From positions 124,001 to 188,000 of the forward strand of contig DIWS01000002.1 of NCBI GenBank assembly GCA_002423585.1: a DNA stretch of 64,000 nucleotides, in the 5' to 3' direction. Numbering within the stretch: the stretch's first letter is position 1; every line of letters starts with the position of its first letter. A program made the translations under genes and the position numbers. Positions 26,426 through 35,510 of the stretch are shown here, piece by piece. This DNA is from Actinobacteria bacterium UBA6100 (GTDB lineage Bacteria; Actinomycetota; Coriobacteriia; Anaerosomatales; Anaerosomataceae). The notes under the pieces are model-generated. The model had not been told where the DNA came from. It made no database searches and was given only the letters and a program-made list of their open reading frames with translations.

Positions 26426-27484
26426 TCAGGCTCCCGTCCGGGCCGCATGCCAGGAGATGCTCCGCGCCAGCGCTTCGTCAAGTCCCACGGTGAGTTCGAG
26501 GCCAAGGCCCTGCGCGCGAGCGACGTCGGGAACGAACCGTGAGGGCTTCTGGTCTCCGACGGGACGGCACACGATATCGGGGGGAGTCTCGAATCGGGAA
26601 ACGATCGCATCCGCGAGCTGTCGAAGCGTGACGCCGTCAGGGCTACCCACGTTGTAGGCGGTCCCCGGAACACCATCGGTAAGTATGGCGAGCAGCCACA
26701 CCGCCATGTCGGACGGGTACATGTAACTGCGCACCGTGTCCGCGCTTCCGAGTATCCGGACAGGTCCTCCGTGGATCGCATCCCGCAAGAAGTTGTTCAC
26801 GGCCCATGGCTTATCGAGCAGCTGGTACGGACCGATAAAGGCGAACGGACGCGCAGTGACCACCGGCAGCTTGTACTGGCTGACGTAGGCTGCACTCACC
26901 GTCTCTGCATACCTCTTCGACTCCGCGTAGACCGCAGCGATCGTGTTCCACTCGGGCCCTCCGCGATGCGATTCGGAGATGCGTTCGAGATCGAGCGGCT
27001 GGTTGCCGTAGACGAGCCCGGAGCTCACCATCAGCACCGACCTGATGTCGGGCTGCTCGGAGACCGCTTCGAGCACCGCGCGCGCTCCGTCGGCGATGAT
27101 CGACAGCGTGCGGAGTGGGTCGCTCGCGTGGACGCGGCTGTCGGGGCTTCCCGCAGCGTGGATGACGTACCCCACGTCCGAGGCAAGGACTCCCAAGTCG
27201 CGCACGTCGCGCTCGATCGTCTCGATGTCAGGCCGGCCCGCCAGTTCCGGTACGCGCTCCGCGAACTCCCGCGCATGCGGCGAGAGGAGCTGCAGCTCGA
27301 TACCCAGGCCGAAATCATCGTTGAGCACCGAAACCAGCCACGCGAGCCACGTGCCCACGAAGCCGGTTCCACCGGTGACAAGGATCCGCTGACCTGCAAG
27401 AGGCGCGAAACGGCCGGCATCGGAGCCGAGCGCCGCGAGACAGTCCGCACGGACGTTGGCGGCTGCGGGTTGATGCTCAGGCAT
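26426..27484 (-). CDS. NAD-dependent epimerase/dehydratase (extended SDR)
   Basis: 352 residues. About 30 residues precede the cofactor motif RILVTGGTGFVGTW. The catalytic segment is MVSSGLVYG and the Tyr-x-x-x-Lys pair lies in YAESK. It has a nucleotide-sugar-type C-terminal domain. It overlaps the aldolase stop by 8 bases and lies 2 bases before the next SDR. It is a second candidate for the ketoreductase or epimerase of the same pathway. Confidence 0.82.
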   Translation of the reverse strand: MPEHQPAAANVRADCLAALGSDAGRFAPLAGQRILVTGGTGFVGTWLAWLVSVLNDDFGLGIELQLLSPHAREFAERVPELAGRPDIETIERDVRDLGVLASDVGYVIHAAGSPDSRVHASDPLRTLSIIADGARAVLEAVSEQPDIRSVLMVSSGLVYGNQPLDLERISESHRGGPEWNTIAAVYAESKRYAETVSAAYVSQYKLPVVTARPFAFIGPYQLLDKPWAVNNFLRDAIHGGPVRILGSADTVRSYMYPSDMAVWLLAILTDGVPGTAYNVGSPDGVTLRQLADAIVSRFETPPDIVCRPVGDQKPSRFVPDVARAQGLGLELTVGLDEALARSISWHAARTGA

Positions 27485-28499
27485 TCTCTCCGCCCTTCTC
27501 CTTCGAAAGGGCCTGGGCGACCTCGAGGATCAGATCCTCCTGGCCGGCCACTACTCCCCTGCGACCGAGCTCGAAGAAGACATCGCGGGGATCGACCCCG
27601 TACTCGGCGGAAATGCGATTCACGGGCTTGAGGAACCCCGAGAACACGCCGGAGAGCCCGGATACGATCGATGTCGAGGAGGTCGTCGGGACGACCGCAA
27701 GGAGCGACTTCTCGGCGAGGTCCCCGGCGTCGAGCACACCGTAGAGGTCGATTCCCGTCTGGTAGCCGGACCTCTCCAGTACCGCCACAAGTGCCTCGAG
27801 CTGCGCGTTGCCGGCTCCGGCGCCGAATCCTCGAATCGCACCGTCGAGGATGTACGCGCCGCACTCGGCGGCTATCAATGAGTTTCCTATCGCAAGACAC
27901 AGGTTGTTGTGCGCGTGGAAGCCGACGGGAATCGACAGCCCCTGCACAAGATGAGGGACCTTCTCGCGCACGTCGTCAGGCATGTAGGCGCCGGCGGAGT
28001 CCATCAGGACCACACCCTCCGCGCCGTACGCCTGCATCTTGAGCGCCTCTTCGAGCAGCACCTCCCGCGAGGCCATGTGGCTCATCATGAGAACGCCGTA
28101 GACCTCTTTGCCCTGCTCGCGGGCGAAGGTGATGTGGCGCTCGGTGATGTCCGCTTCGGTGCAGTGAGATGCAACGCGAATGACATCGACGCCCACCTCG
28201 ATCGCCTGGTGCAGGTCACGTTCGATCGTCGCGAACCCGGGAATGACGTGGATGCTCATGCGTGAGGTCTTGAGCTGCTCGCGCACGATCCGGAGCATCT
28301 CCACGTCTTCGAGCAGGCTCTCGCCGAGCTGCAACGATGAGGCGCCAAGTCCGTTCCCATGCCCGACTTCGACGATCGGAACGCCGGCGGCATCGACGGC
28401 TGCGGCGTGAGCGGCCAGTTGCTCCCGATCGATCCGGTGCGCGACCGCGTGCGACCCGTCTCGCAGCGAGACATCAGTGATCAGCAACTTCTTGTTCAT
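27477..28499 (-). CDS. 4-hydroxy-2-oxovalerate aldolase (DmpG/MhpE type)
   Basis: 340 residues, HMGL-like TIM barrel. The active-site block is TDVSLRDGSHA with R13 and D14, and the metal ligands H195 and H197 lie in GFHAHNN; LMDSAG (about 166-171) is the second conserved strand. The family cleaves 4-hydroxy-2-oxopentanoate to pyruvate and acetaldehyde, reversibly, and channels the aldehyde to its dehydrogenase partner. That partner gene is directly upstream (4-base overlap). No ring-cleavage or meta-pathway gene is nearby, so a role in sugar-branch synthesis is more likely than aromatic degradation. Confidence 0.92.
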   Translation of the reverse strand: MNKKLLITDVSLRDGSHAVAHRIDREQLAAHAAAVDAAGVPIVEVGHGNGLGASSLQLGESLLEDVEMLRIVREQLKTSRMSIHVIPGFATIERDLHQAIEVGVDVIRVASHCTEADITERHITFAREQGKEVYGVLMMSHMASREVLLEEALKMQAYGAEGVVLMDSAGAYMPDDVREKVPHLVQGLSIPVGFHAHNNLCLAIGNSLIAAECGAYILDGAIRGFGAGAGNAQLEALVAVLERSGYQTGIDLYGVLDAGDLAEKSLLAVVPTTSSTSIVSGLSGVFSGFLKPVNRISAEYGVDPRDVFFELGRRGVVAGQEDLILEVAQALSKEKGGENA

Positions 28500-29425
28500 G
28501 CGATGCCGCCTTCCGCACCGGGGTCCGATGGTGCCGACGCAGAGCGTTCGCCGAGCAACCGCGCGTGCCCCTCGGCAACTGCAATAGCTGCGCAGTTGAT
28601 GATGTCCAGGTTACCAGCATAGGCCGGGAGGTAGTCGCCGCGCCCCCGCACGCCCACCATCATCGCAAGACGGCCATTCTCCAGGATGGGCGGAACGATC
28701 ACCCGGTAGCCGGGGACGTAAGCCTGGATGCGCTCCACCATGTCGTCGATCGCCGGCACGAGCCGATCGAGATCGGGTTCATCAACGAGCGCGAGCACGG
28801 TCACCTGCATGTTGACCGGCGGGTGCGCCGGATTGAGATTCAGGATGGCCTTCGTCCGAGGGCAGCCGGTGAACTCACGTATGCCTCGCTCGGTCGTTCC
28901 GATGTACTCATCGATGTTGACGCGCGTAGCGGGACCGGCGCTTCGTGAGGCGATCTGCGAGATCGTCTCGATGTACCTGACCCCCCCGCAGACTTCGCTG
29001 ATCACCTTCGCCAGCGGAATCGACCCCTGCCCCCCGCAGGTCACCATGTTGACGTTCTGCTCGGTGAGGCAATCGTCCAGGTTGACTGCGGGAACGCACA
29101 TCCGCCCCAGATTCGACGGAGTGAGATCGATGACGCTGCGCCCCATCTCTTTCAGGATGGCCGCGTGTCGGGTGTGACTGAGAGCCGACGTGGCGTCGAA
29201 CACCAGATCGCAGATATCGGGGTCCGCCACAAGTGCTTCGATGCTCTTGTCTGAGACCGGGATTCCCATGGAGACGGCTCGCACCATCCCCTTGGAGGTC
29301 AGGTTACGCCCGATGAACAGCGTGCACTCGAGCAGATCGGAGGTCATGACCTTGCTCAGCAGGTCTGAACCGATGTTCCCGCTGCCGAGGATCGCCACGC
29401 GCAGTCTGCGGTCCGGACTAGTCAC
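28496..29425 (-). CDS. Acetaldehyde dehydrogenase, acetylating (DmpF/MhpF type)
   Basis: 309 residues. NAD site GSGNIGSD (14-21) and nucleophile C130 in MVTCGGQ. The GlnGly-rich block and the C-terminal dimer domain (IVPPILENGRLAMM) match the aldolase-partner family, whose reaction is acetaldehyde plus CoA and NAD to acetyl-CoA, reversible. It overlaps the TPP-enzyme gene by 8 bases and the aldolase by 4. In this context it may run in reverse to supply acetaldehyde from acetyl-CoA to the aldolase. Confidence 0.92.
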   Translation of the reverse strand: MTSPDRRLRVAILGSGNIGSDLLSKVMTSDLLECTLFIGRNLTSKGMVRAVSMGIPVSDKSIEALVADPDICDLVFDATSALSHTRHAAILKEMGRSVIDLTPSNLGRMCVPAVNLDDCLTEQNVNMVTCGGQGSIPLAKVISEVCGGVRYIETISQIASRSAGPATRVNIDEYIGTTERGIREFTGCPRTKAILNLNPAHPPVNMQVTVLALVDEPDLDRLVPAIDDMVERIQAYVPGYRVIVPPILENGRLAMMVGVRGRGDYLPAYAGNLDIINCAAIAVAEGHARLLGERSASAPSDPGAEGGIA

Positions 29426-31199
29426 GAACCTGGTTCTCCTCGTACTCGTCGCGCGGAAGGAACGGGAACATGTCGTCGTACGGCATCGATATCATCGACC
29501 CGTCCTCAAGCTGCTTGGAGGCTACGCGAGGGACGAGCAGCTGGCGCGGGGGGGTCATGACCTCGCAGATGAGCGGACCCTCGGCGGCGAGCAACTCCGC
29601 GAGGCCGATCTCGAGTCCTGATTCAGAGTCGATGCGGATGTAGCCCATGCCGTAAGTAGCCGCGACGTCTGCGAACGCGGGGAAACTGACTCCGGTCTGG
29701 GGTCCCTCGCCGATCAGGCGCCCGTCCATGAAGTTGCCCTGGGTATGCCGAATGAGCAGGTAGCCGTCGTTGTTGAAGACCACGAGCTTCACCGGGAGGT
29801 CGTTGTGCCGAATCGTCTGGAGCTCCTGCAGATTCATCTGAATCGAGCCGTCTCCGGTGATGCAGTACACCTCGTGACCGCCTGCGGCCGTAGCGGCCCC
29901 GATCACCGCTGGCATGTAGCCCATCGTCGAGAGTCCGCCCGTGATGATGTGACGCTGCCCCTCTTTGACCCGGAACGCCTGGGCCCACACATGGAAGCAC
30001 GAACCCGTGTCCAGCACGCATACGGCATCAGGTCCGAGATGCTCGGACAGAACCCGGGTGAAGTGATACGAGTTGACGCCTTCGGTCTCCTCGGCGTACT
30101 CCGGCAGATCGACCGGATAGCGCTCCTTCCACCCCCGCGTGCGCGCGATCCAGTCCGGACTATCGAGGCACCACCCGTCGAGCGCCGAGCGTAGTGCCGG
30201 CAGGAAGTCCGCGACGTCAGCATGTACGGGGACATCCGGGACGATCGAGGGCTTCTCGAGCTCCTGCTCATCCACGTCGACCATGATCTTGAGTGCGTCC
30301 GGAGCGAACGCCGCGAAGTCGTGGCCTACGAGCCCGAGCGCGAGACGGCACCCGAGGGTGAGCAGCAGGTCACAGTTCTGCACGGTGAAGTTCGCGGGGC
30401 GGTCACCATACGTCCCGGGATGACCGACGAAGTAGGGGTCGTCGAATCCGAGGAGATCCATGCCGAGCCTCGAGGTGATGACGGGGATACCGGCGTCATG
30501 GACGAGAGCCTGCAGCCCGTCTATCGCCCCGGCGGTGCGGACGCCTGCCCCCGCAAGGATGCACGGTCGTTTGCTCGCTTTCAGTGCGTCAGCCACCTTT
30601 GTCGCAGCGGCGGCCAACTCGGCGGGGGTGGCAAGATCGGTCTTCGGGGGCGTGAAGCCCGGGTACTCGTCGGGATCGAACGAGGTGCCCTGCAGGTCGA
30701 CCGGACACTCGATCCATACGGCACCGAACCTGCCGTGAGTCGCTTCCCAGATAGCGCGCTCCACGCTTGAGCGAACCGTTGAGACATCGTCGAGCATGAT
30801 CGCGTACTTGGTCACCTGCTCCATCAGCGGCAGAGTGTTGAATCCCTGAAGCGCGAACTGGCGCGGCCCGGTTATCTTCGCCTGGGACACCTTGGACTGG
30901 CCGGCGACTATGATGACCGGCGCTGTGTCGATGTAGGCACCCACCACGCCGGTCAGCGTGTTCAGCGCGCCCGGTCCCGCGGTGACGTACGCAACTCCGA
31001 GCTTGTTCGTGCAACGCCCATACGCATCCGCGGCCATGACCGCGGCCTGCTCGTGATGGCAGCAGACCCATTTCTGATCGGGATGGACGAGCAGTGCATC
31101 GGTGAGATGCATGATCATCCCACCGGTGACGAGGAAGACCGTCTCACCTCCCGCGCGGTATAGGGCGTCAGTGAGGTAGTCCGCCACTCGCATCTTCAT
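29418..31199 (-). CDS. TPP-dependent acetolactate synthase-like enzyme (YerE-like candidate)
   Basis: 593 residues from the ATG at 31199 (ATGA overlap with rfbH); an alternative ATG lies two codons in. Three domains are visible: the Pyr domain with the catalytic Glu in CHHEQAA (about 45-51), a central domain, and the PP domain with the TPP-magnesium motif GDGSIQMN...NNDGY. Acetolactate-synthase relatives include YerE, which adds a two-carbon unit from pyruvate to C4 of CDP-3,6-dideoxy-4-keto sugars. Directly after rfbF-rfbG-rfbH, such a carboligation is the best explanation. No ilvN-like regulatory subunit is adjacent, which argues against a branched-chain amino acid role. Confidence 0.88.
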   Translation of the reverse strand: MKMRVADYLTDALYRAGGETVFLVTGGMIMHLTDALLVHPDQKWVCCHHEQAAVMAADAYGRCTNKLGVAYVTAGPGALNTLTGVVGAYIDTAPVIIVAGQSKVSQAKITGPRQFALQGFNTLPLMEQVTKYAIMLDDVSTVRSSVERAIWEATHGRFGAVWIECPVDLQGTSFDPDEYPGFTPPKTDLATPAELAAAATKVADALKASKRPCILAGAGVRTAGAIDGLQALVHDAGIPVITSRLGMDLLGFDDPYFVGHPGTYGDRPANFTVQNCDLLLTLGCRLALGLVGHDFAAFAPDALKIMVDVDEQELEKPSIVPDVPVHADVADFLPALRSALDGWCLDSPDWIARTRGWKERYPVDLPEYAEETEGVNSYHFTRVLSEHLGPDAVCVLDTGSCFHVWAQAFRVKEGQRHIITGGLSTMGYMPAVIGAATAAGGHEVYCITGDGSIQMNLQELQTIRHNDLPVKLVVFNNDGYLLIRHTQGNFMDGRLIGEGPQTGVSFPAFADVAATYGMGYIRIDSESGLEIGLAELLAAEGPLICEVMTPPRQLLVPRVASKQLEDGSMISMPYDDMFPFLPRDEYEENQVRD

Positions 31200-32539
31200 C
31201 GCCTGATGCTCCCCACGATCGTTTCGGCCATGAACGCCAGCATGTCCTCGGTCATCCCGGGATAAACACCGATCCAGAACGCATCGTTCATGATGCGGTC
31301 CGTGTTCGGCAGTTCGCCGAGTGTGCGGAATCCCTCGCCGCTCGCCCGCATTCCGTCGAAGCATGGTTGACGCGTCATATTGCCTCCGAAGAGCATGCGC
31401 GTCTGAACGCGCGCCTTCTCCAGAGCGGCGACGAGTTCGTCGCGGGTGACTCCGACACCTTCGCGGACCGTCATCAGGTAACCGAACCAGCTGGGCTCCG
31501 CGCCCGGCGTGGGCTCCGGCAAGATGAGGGCATCGCGCACCGGTTGCAGCAGCGTGGTCAGGGTCTCGAAGTTGCGGCGGCGCGCAGCGATGAACCCGGG
31601 AAGCTTCTCGAGCTGCACCACGCCCACAGCCGCCTGCATGTCGGAGACCTTCAGGTTATAGCCGAACTCGGAGTACACGTACTTGTGGTCGTAGCCGAAC
31701 GGGAGCGTCCCGAACTGCTGTGAGAACCGCTTGCCGCAGCGGTTGTCCACGCCCGAGGGGCAGATGCAGTCGCGGCCCCAGTCGCGCATCGCGAGCACGA
31801 TGGAAGCGAGCTCGTCGTCATCGGTGTACACCGCGCCGCCCTCGCCCATCGTCATGTGGTGCGGCGGGTAGAAGCTCGACGTGCCGATGTGGCCAAAACC
31901 GCCGGTGTAGCGACCCCTCCACTTCGAGCCGAGCGCATCGCAGTTGTCCTCCACGAGCCACAGGCCATGCCGCTCGCAGAATGCCGTCACGGCGTCCACG
32001 TCGAACGTGTTGCCGAGCGTGTGCGCCAGCATGACCGCCTTCGTGCGCGATGAGAGCGCGGCTTCCAGCTGCGTCACGTCCACGTTCCCGGTCGCGAGCA
32101 CCACGTCGACGAATACGGGGACCGCCCCGAACTGCACGATGGGCGCGATGGTGGTCGGGAAACCCGCAGCAACCGTGATGACCTCGTCGCCGCGTTCGAT
32201 GCGCCGCTCGCCGAGGCGCGGCGAGGTCAGCGCCGAGAACGCGAGCAGGTTCGCCGAGGATCCCGAGTTCACCAGGAAGCAGTGCTTCAGGCCGAGGAAC
32301 GAGGCAAGGTCCTCCTCGAACTGCTTCGAGAACCGTCCGTACGTCAGCCAGAAGTCCAGAGACGAGTCCACGAGGCTTACGATCTCGCGCTCGTCGAACA
32401 CGCGGCCGGCATAGGAGACGCGGGATGTCCCGGGCTCGAAGTCCGCTTCACCACCGAAGGCCTCGGCGTAGTACTCGGCGGTCTTGACCAGGATCTCGGC
32501 ACGCAGTTCTTGTGCGCGGCGGCTTTCGCTCACTGTCAC
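31196..32539 (-). CDS. rfbH: CDP-4-keto-6-deoxy-D-glucose 3-dehydrase (RfbH/E1)
   Basis: 447 residues, aminotransferase fold but a PMP-dependent dehydrase. The usual PLP lysine is replaced by a histidine, H227, in FYPPHHMTMGEGG. Four cysteines (C200, C258, C260, C268) have exactly the spacing of the [2Fe-2S] ligands of the known E1 enzyme (58, 2 and 8 residues apart). It removes the C3 hydroxyl to start 3,6-dideoxyhexose formation. The partner reductase (E3, AscD/RfbI) is not in the window. It starts at GTG overlapping rfbG by 4 bases. Confidence 0.95.
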   Translation of the reverse strand: MTVSESRRAQELRAEILVKTAEYYAEAFGGEADFEPGTSRVSYAGRVFDEREIVSLVDSSLDFWLTYGRFSKQFEEDLASFLGLKHCFLVNSGSSANLLAFSALTSPRLGERRIERGDEVITVAAGFPTTIAPIVQFGAVPVFVDVVLATGNVDVTQLEAALSSRTKAVMLAHTLGNTFDVDAVTAFCERHGLWLVEDNCDALGSKWRGRYTGGFGHIGTSSFYPPHHMTMGEGGAVYTDDDELASIVLAMRDWGRDCICPSGVDNRCGKRFSQQFGTLPFGYDHKYVYSEFGYNLKVSDMQAAVGVVQLEKLPGFIAARRRNFETLTTLLQPVRDALILPEPTPGAEPSWFGYLMTVREGVGVTRDELVAALEKARVQTRMLFGGNMTRQPCFDGMRASGEGFRTLGELPNTDRIMNDAFWIGVYPGMTEDMLAFMAETIVGSIRR

Positions 32540-33669
32540 GACTCACTTTCGGTGGTGTCCGATGGATCTCGCGCCCAGATGGCGCCATGCTGTACAGCCG
32601 CTTGCTCGTAGTCGGCGATGTCGGCGACCGTGAGCGCACGCGCATCTTCGCCCGCGTGCCTCGCGCCGTACCACGCCGCGGTGACCTGTAGTGTGTGTTC
32701 GACCGTGTACTGTGGGTGCCAGCCGAGCAGCGTCCGCGCCTTCTCGATGTCGAGTGCCAGAAGGTGCGCCTCGTGGGGCTGTGAGGTGACCGGTACGGGG
32801 CGGTCCCACGTGCCCGACCCCCACGCCGCGATGATCTCCTCCACCACCCGACGGACGGGGACCGTTCCTTGCTCCTCGGGACCGAAGTTCCAGGCACCAT
32901 CCAGCTCGCGCGCACCCTCCCACAGTCGAGCCGCCACATGCAGGTAGCCCGAGAGTGGTTCAAGGACATGCTGCCACGGGCGCACGGCGTCCGGATTGCG
33001 GACGACTATCGGCTCGCCGGCCTGCAGGGCGCGCACGCAGTCGGGCACGATGCGGTCGCGCGCCCAGTCGCCGCCACCGATCACGTTTCCCGCTCGAACG
33101 GTGACGACGCGCACCCCGGAGCCTTCGCCGAAGAAGGAGCAGCGGTAGGCCGTCGTTACGAGCTCGGCGCAGCCCTTCGACGATGAATACGGGTCGTACC
33201 CGCCCATCGCATCGTCCTCCCGATACGCCTGTCCCGTCTCGCGGTTCTCATAGCACTTGTCAGAAGTGATCACCACCACCACGCGTACGCTCGGGCACGA
33301 TCGGACCGCCTCGAGGAGGTTCGCCGTTCCCATCACATTGGTGTCGTAGGTTTCCACCGGCTGCTCGTAGGACAGACGCACGAGCGGCTGCGCGGCGAGA
33401 TGGAAGACGATCTCGGGCTGCGCGGCCGAGATGACATCGCGCAGGTGTACCAGATCGCGAACGTCACCGATGGTGTGGCCGACGCGCCCAGCCAGGCCGA
33501 GTTCGACGAACAGACTCGGATCGGTCGGCGGTTCGAGCGCATAACCGGTGACATCCGCACCCAAGCCAAGAAGCCACTCGACAAGCCACGAGCCCTTGAA
33601 GCCTGTGTGCCCGGTGACGAGCACGCGCCGTCCGGCATATGCGTTGCCGAAGAGCTCGGCCACGTTCAC
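32536..33669 (-). CDS. rfbG: CDP-glucose 4,6-dehydratase
   Basis: 377 residues starting at GTG 33669 (GTGA overlap with rfbF); nearby GTGs at 33672 and 33663 are alternatives. NAD motif VTGHTGFKGSW, catalytic YSSSK, and TSDKCYEN, a hallmark of the CDP-glucose dehydratase group. It converts CDP-glucose to CDP-4-keto-6-deoxyglucose for RfbH. Downstream overlap with rfbH is also 4 bases. Confidence 0.95.
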   Translation of the reverse strand: MNVAELFGNAYAGRRVLVTGHTGFKGSWLVEWLLGLGADVTGYALEPPTDPSLFVELGLAGRVGHTIGDVRDLVHLRDVISAAQPEIVFHLAAQPLVRLSYEQPVETYDTNVMGTANLLEAVRSCPSVRVVVVITSDKCYENRETGQAYREDDAMGGYDPYSSSKGCAELVTTAYRCSFFGEGSGVRVVTVRAGNVIGGGDWARDRIVPDCVRALQAGEPIVVRNPDAVRPWQHVLEPLSGYLHVAARLWEGARELDGAWNFGPEEQGTVPVRRVVEEIIAAWGSGTWDRPVPVTSQPHEAHLLALDIEKARTLLGWHPQYTVEHTLQVTAAWYGARHAGEDARALTVADIADYEQAAVQHGAIWARDPSDTTESES

Positions 33670-34433
33670 CACACCTTCCAGGGCGCCTCGCCCGAGAGCC
33701 AGAGCTTCTCGAGATGCACCTTGTCGCGCAGCGTGTCCATCGGCTGCCAGAAGCCGAGATGCCCGAAAGCAGAAAGCTGCCCGTCGCACGCAAGCGACTG
33801 GAGCGGCTCCTGCTCGAACGTGGTGGCGTCACCCTCGATACGATCGAAGATGTCCGGCTCCAGCACCATGAAGCCGCCATTGATCCAGTCACCATCTCCG
33901 AGGGGCTTCTCGTGGAACGAGCGTACGGCGTCACCCTCGACGTCAAGCGCGCCGAAGCGGCCGAGCGGCTGCACCGCAGTGAGCGTGGCACTCCTTCCCT
34001 TGGCCTGATGAAAGGCCAGGAGGGCGCTGATGTCGACGTCGGCCACGCCATCTCCGTAGGTCAGCATGAAAGTCTCGTCGTCGACGTACGGCTGGATTCT
34101 CTTCACCCTGCCGCCCGTCATGGTCTCCGCACCCGTGTCGACCAGCGTGACCCTCCAGGGCTCGTTCACGTTCTGGTGTACGGACATCTCATTCGTCCGC
34201 ATGTCGAACGTGACGTCGCAGTTGTGGAGGAAGTAGTTCGAGAAGTACTCCTTGATGATGTAACCCTTGTAGCCGAGGCAGACGACGAACTCGTTGAATC
34301 CGTAGTGGCTGTAGATCTTCATGATGTGCCACAGTATGGGCCTGTCGCCGATCTCGGCCATGGGCTTCGGACGCAGACTTGTCTCCTCTGACAGCCGGGT
34401 ACCAAGCCCGCCCGCGAGAATCACGACTTTCAT
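33666..34433 (-). CDS. rfbF: Glucose-1-phosphate cytidylyltransferase
   Basis: 255 residues from the ATG at 34433, chosen because GGGAGGT stands 6 bases upstream; the GTG at 34448 lacks such a site. Signature LAGGLGTRLSEET with KPM, and TYGDGVADVD as the metal site. It makes CDP-glucose from CTP and glucose 1-phosphate. First committed step of the CDP-3,6-dideoxyhexose pathway in this cluster. Confidence 0.95.
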   Translation of the reverse strand: MKVVILAGGLGTRLSEETSLRPKPMAEIGDRPILWHIMKIYSHYGFNEFVVCLGYKGYIIKEYFSNYFLHNCDVTFDMRTNEMSVHQNVNEPWRVTLVDTGAETMTGGRVKRIQPYVDDETFMLTYGDGVADVDISALLAFHQAKGRSATLTAVQPLGRFGALDVEGDAVRSFHEKPLGDGDWINGGFMVLEPDIFDRIEGDATTFEQEPLQSLACDGQLSAFGHLGFWQPMDTLRDKVHLEKLWLSGEAPWKVW

Positions 34434-34499
34434 ACGACGACCTCCCACACGCCTTCTCCGGCCATGTCTGCCGTGCTTGACCTCGACTTGGTGATTCTA

Positions 34500-35510
34500 C
34501 TACGAGTGCGAATCGCCGCATCCGGCGTCCCAGGCGTCACCCAGCGACATCCCCTCGGGTGTCTCGATGTTCGCGACATCGATTCGCGCCCGCGGAGCGA
34601 TCTTGGCGAAGAGTCGAGGGCTCACGACGATCAATGCGGCCCCCGCCAGCCACCGCAGCGCGTTCGGGTAGGCGCGGCGTGCCTTCAGGTATCTCACCCG
34701 GATCTTCGAGCAGTCGCCGGCGTCCAACTGCGACTCAAGGCGCTGCCGCACACCGATCGCACGGTGACGTCGGGCGGCTTCGCGAGCGAGAGCACGTTGT
34801 GCGGACGAGATCGAGGAACTGTCCGCGAGATCCGAGAGAATGCGCTCCGCACCATTCGTCCGCTGCACCAGGTCAACATTCTTGCTACTCAAGCTGACCC
34901 GGTACACCGCAAGCGGCTCAGGATTGTGCAGATGGTGCGCACCGGAGGCGAGCGCGCGAAGCCAGAGGTCGTAATCCTCCAGGAAGACACTGCGGTACCC
35001 GCCCAGGGAGCCGAAGAGCTCCGCAGCGGTCACCGAACCGGCCGGGATGATGTTCGCGCCGACCAGCTGCTCCAGCGTGTAGCTCTCTACTCTGGAGTGC
35101 CGACGGTTGACAGGCCACAGGGCGCGGGAGCCGTCCGGCGCCTGCAGGAGCAGCGCCCAGGAGTAGATGTCGAACCCCGGGTTCTCACTCATGAACGCAG
35201 CCTGACGCTCCAGAGCCTCGGGCAGCAGCATATCGTCGGCATCGAGCGCGAGAAGCCACGGAGCAGAAGCACTTGCGGCGGCCAGGTTGCGCGCCGAGGC
35301 GGTACCGCCGTTCGGCTGCGTGAGAGCGGTGATGCGCGCATCGCGCGCCGCGTAGTCTCGAGCGATCGTGAAGGTGGCGTCGGATGACCCGTCGTCCACC
35401 ACGACCGCCTGCCACTCCCTGAGAGTCTGCGCGATCAGAGAGTCGAGCGCCTCGCCGAGCGTGCTCTCGGCGTTGTATGCCGCCACGAGCACTGAGAAGG
35501 TCGGCCTCAC
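34500..35510 (-). CDS. Glycosyltransferase family 2
   Basis: 336 residues. GT-A core with VLVAAYNAESTL, VVVDDGSSD and ALDADDM. A C-terminal extension resembles that of the GT2 at 5921-6883 (ARRAYPNALRW then a hydrophobic segment), showing the two are paralogues. GTG start overlaps the GT2-GT4 fusion stop by 4 bases. A 66-base gap separates it from rfbF. Confidence 0.87.
   Translation of the reverse strand: MRPTFSVLVAAYNAESTLGEALDSLIAQTLREWQAVVVDDGSSDATFTIARDYAARDARITALTQPNGGTASARNLAAASASAPWLLALDADDMLLPEALERQAAFMSENPGFDIYSWALLLQAPDGSRALWPVNRRHSRVESYTLEQLVGANIIPAGSVTAAELFGSLGGYRSVFLEDYDLWLRALASGAHHLHNPEPLAVYRVSLSSKNVDLVQRTNGAERILSDLADSSSISSAQRALAREAARRHRAIGVRQRLESQLDAGDCSKIRVRYLKARRAYPNALRWLAGAALIVVSPRLFAKIAPRARIDVANIETPEGMSLGDAWDAGCGDSHS

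Noticed and set aside
29418..31199. Acetolactate synthase for branched-chain amino acids
   Set aside because: No small subunit or ilvC neighbour; the gene overlaps rfbH and the acetaldehyde dehydrogenase gene.
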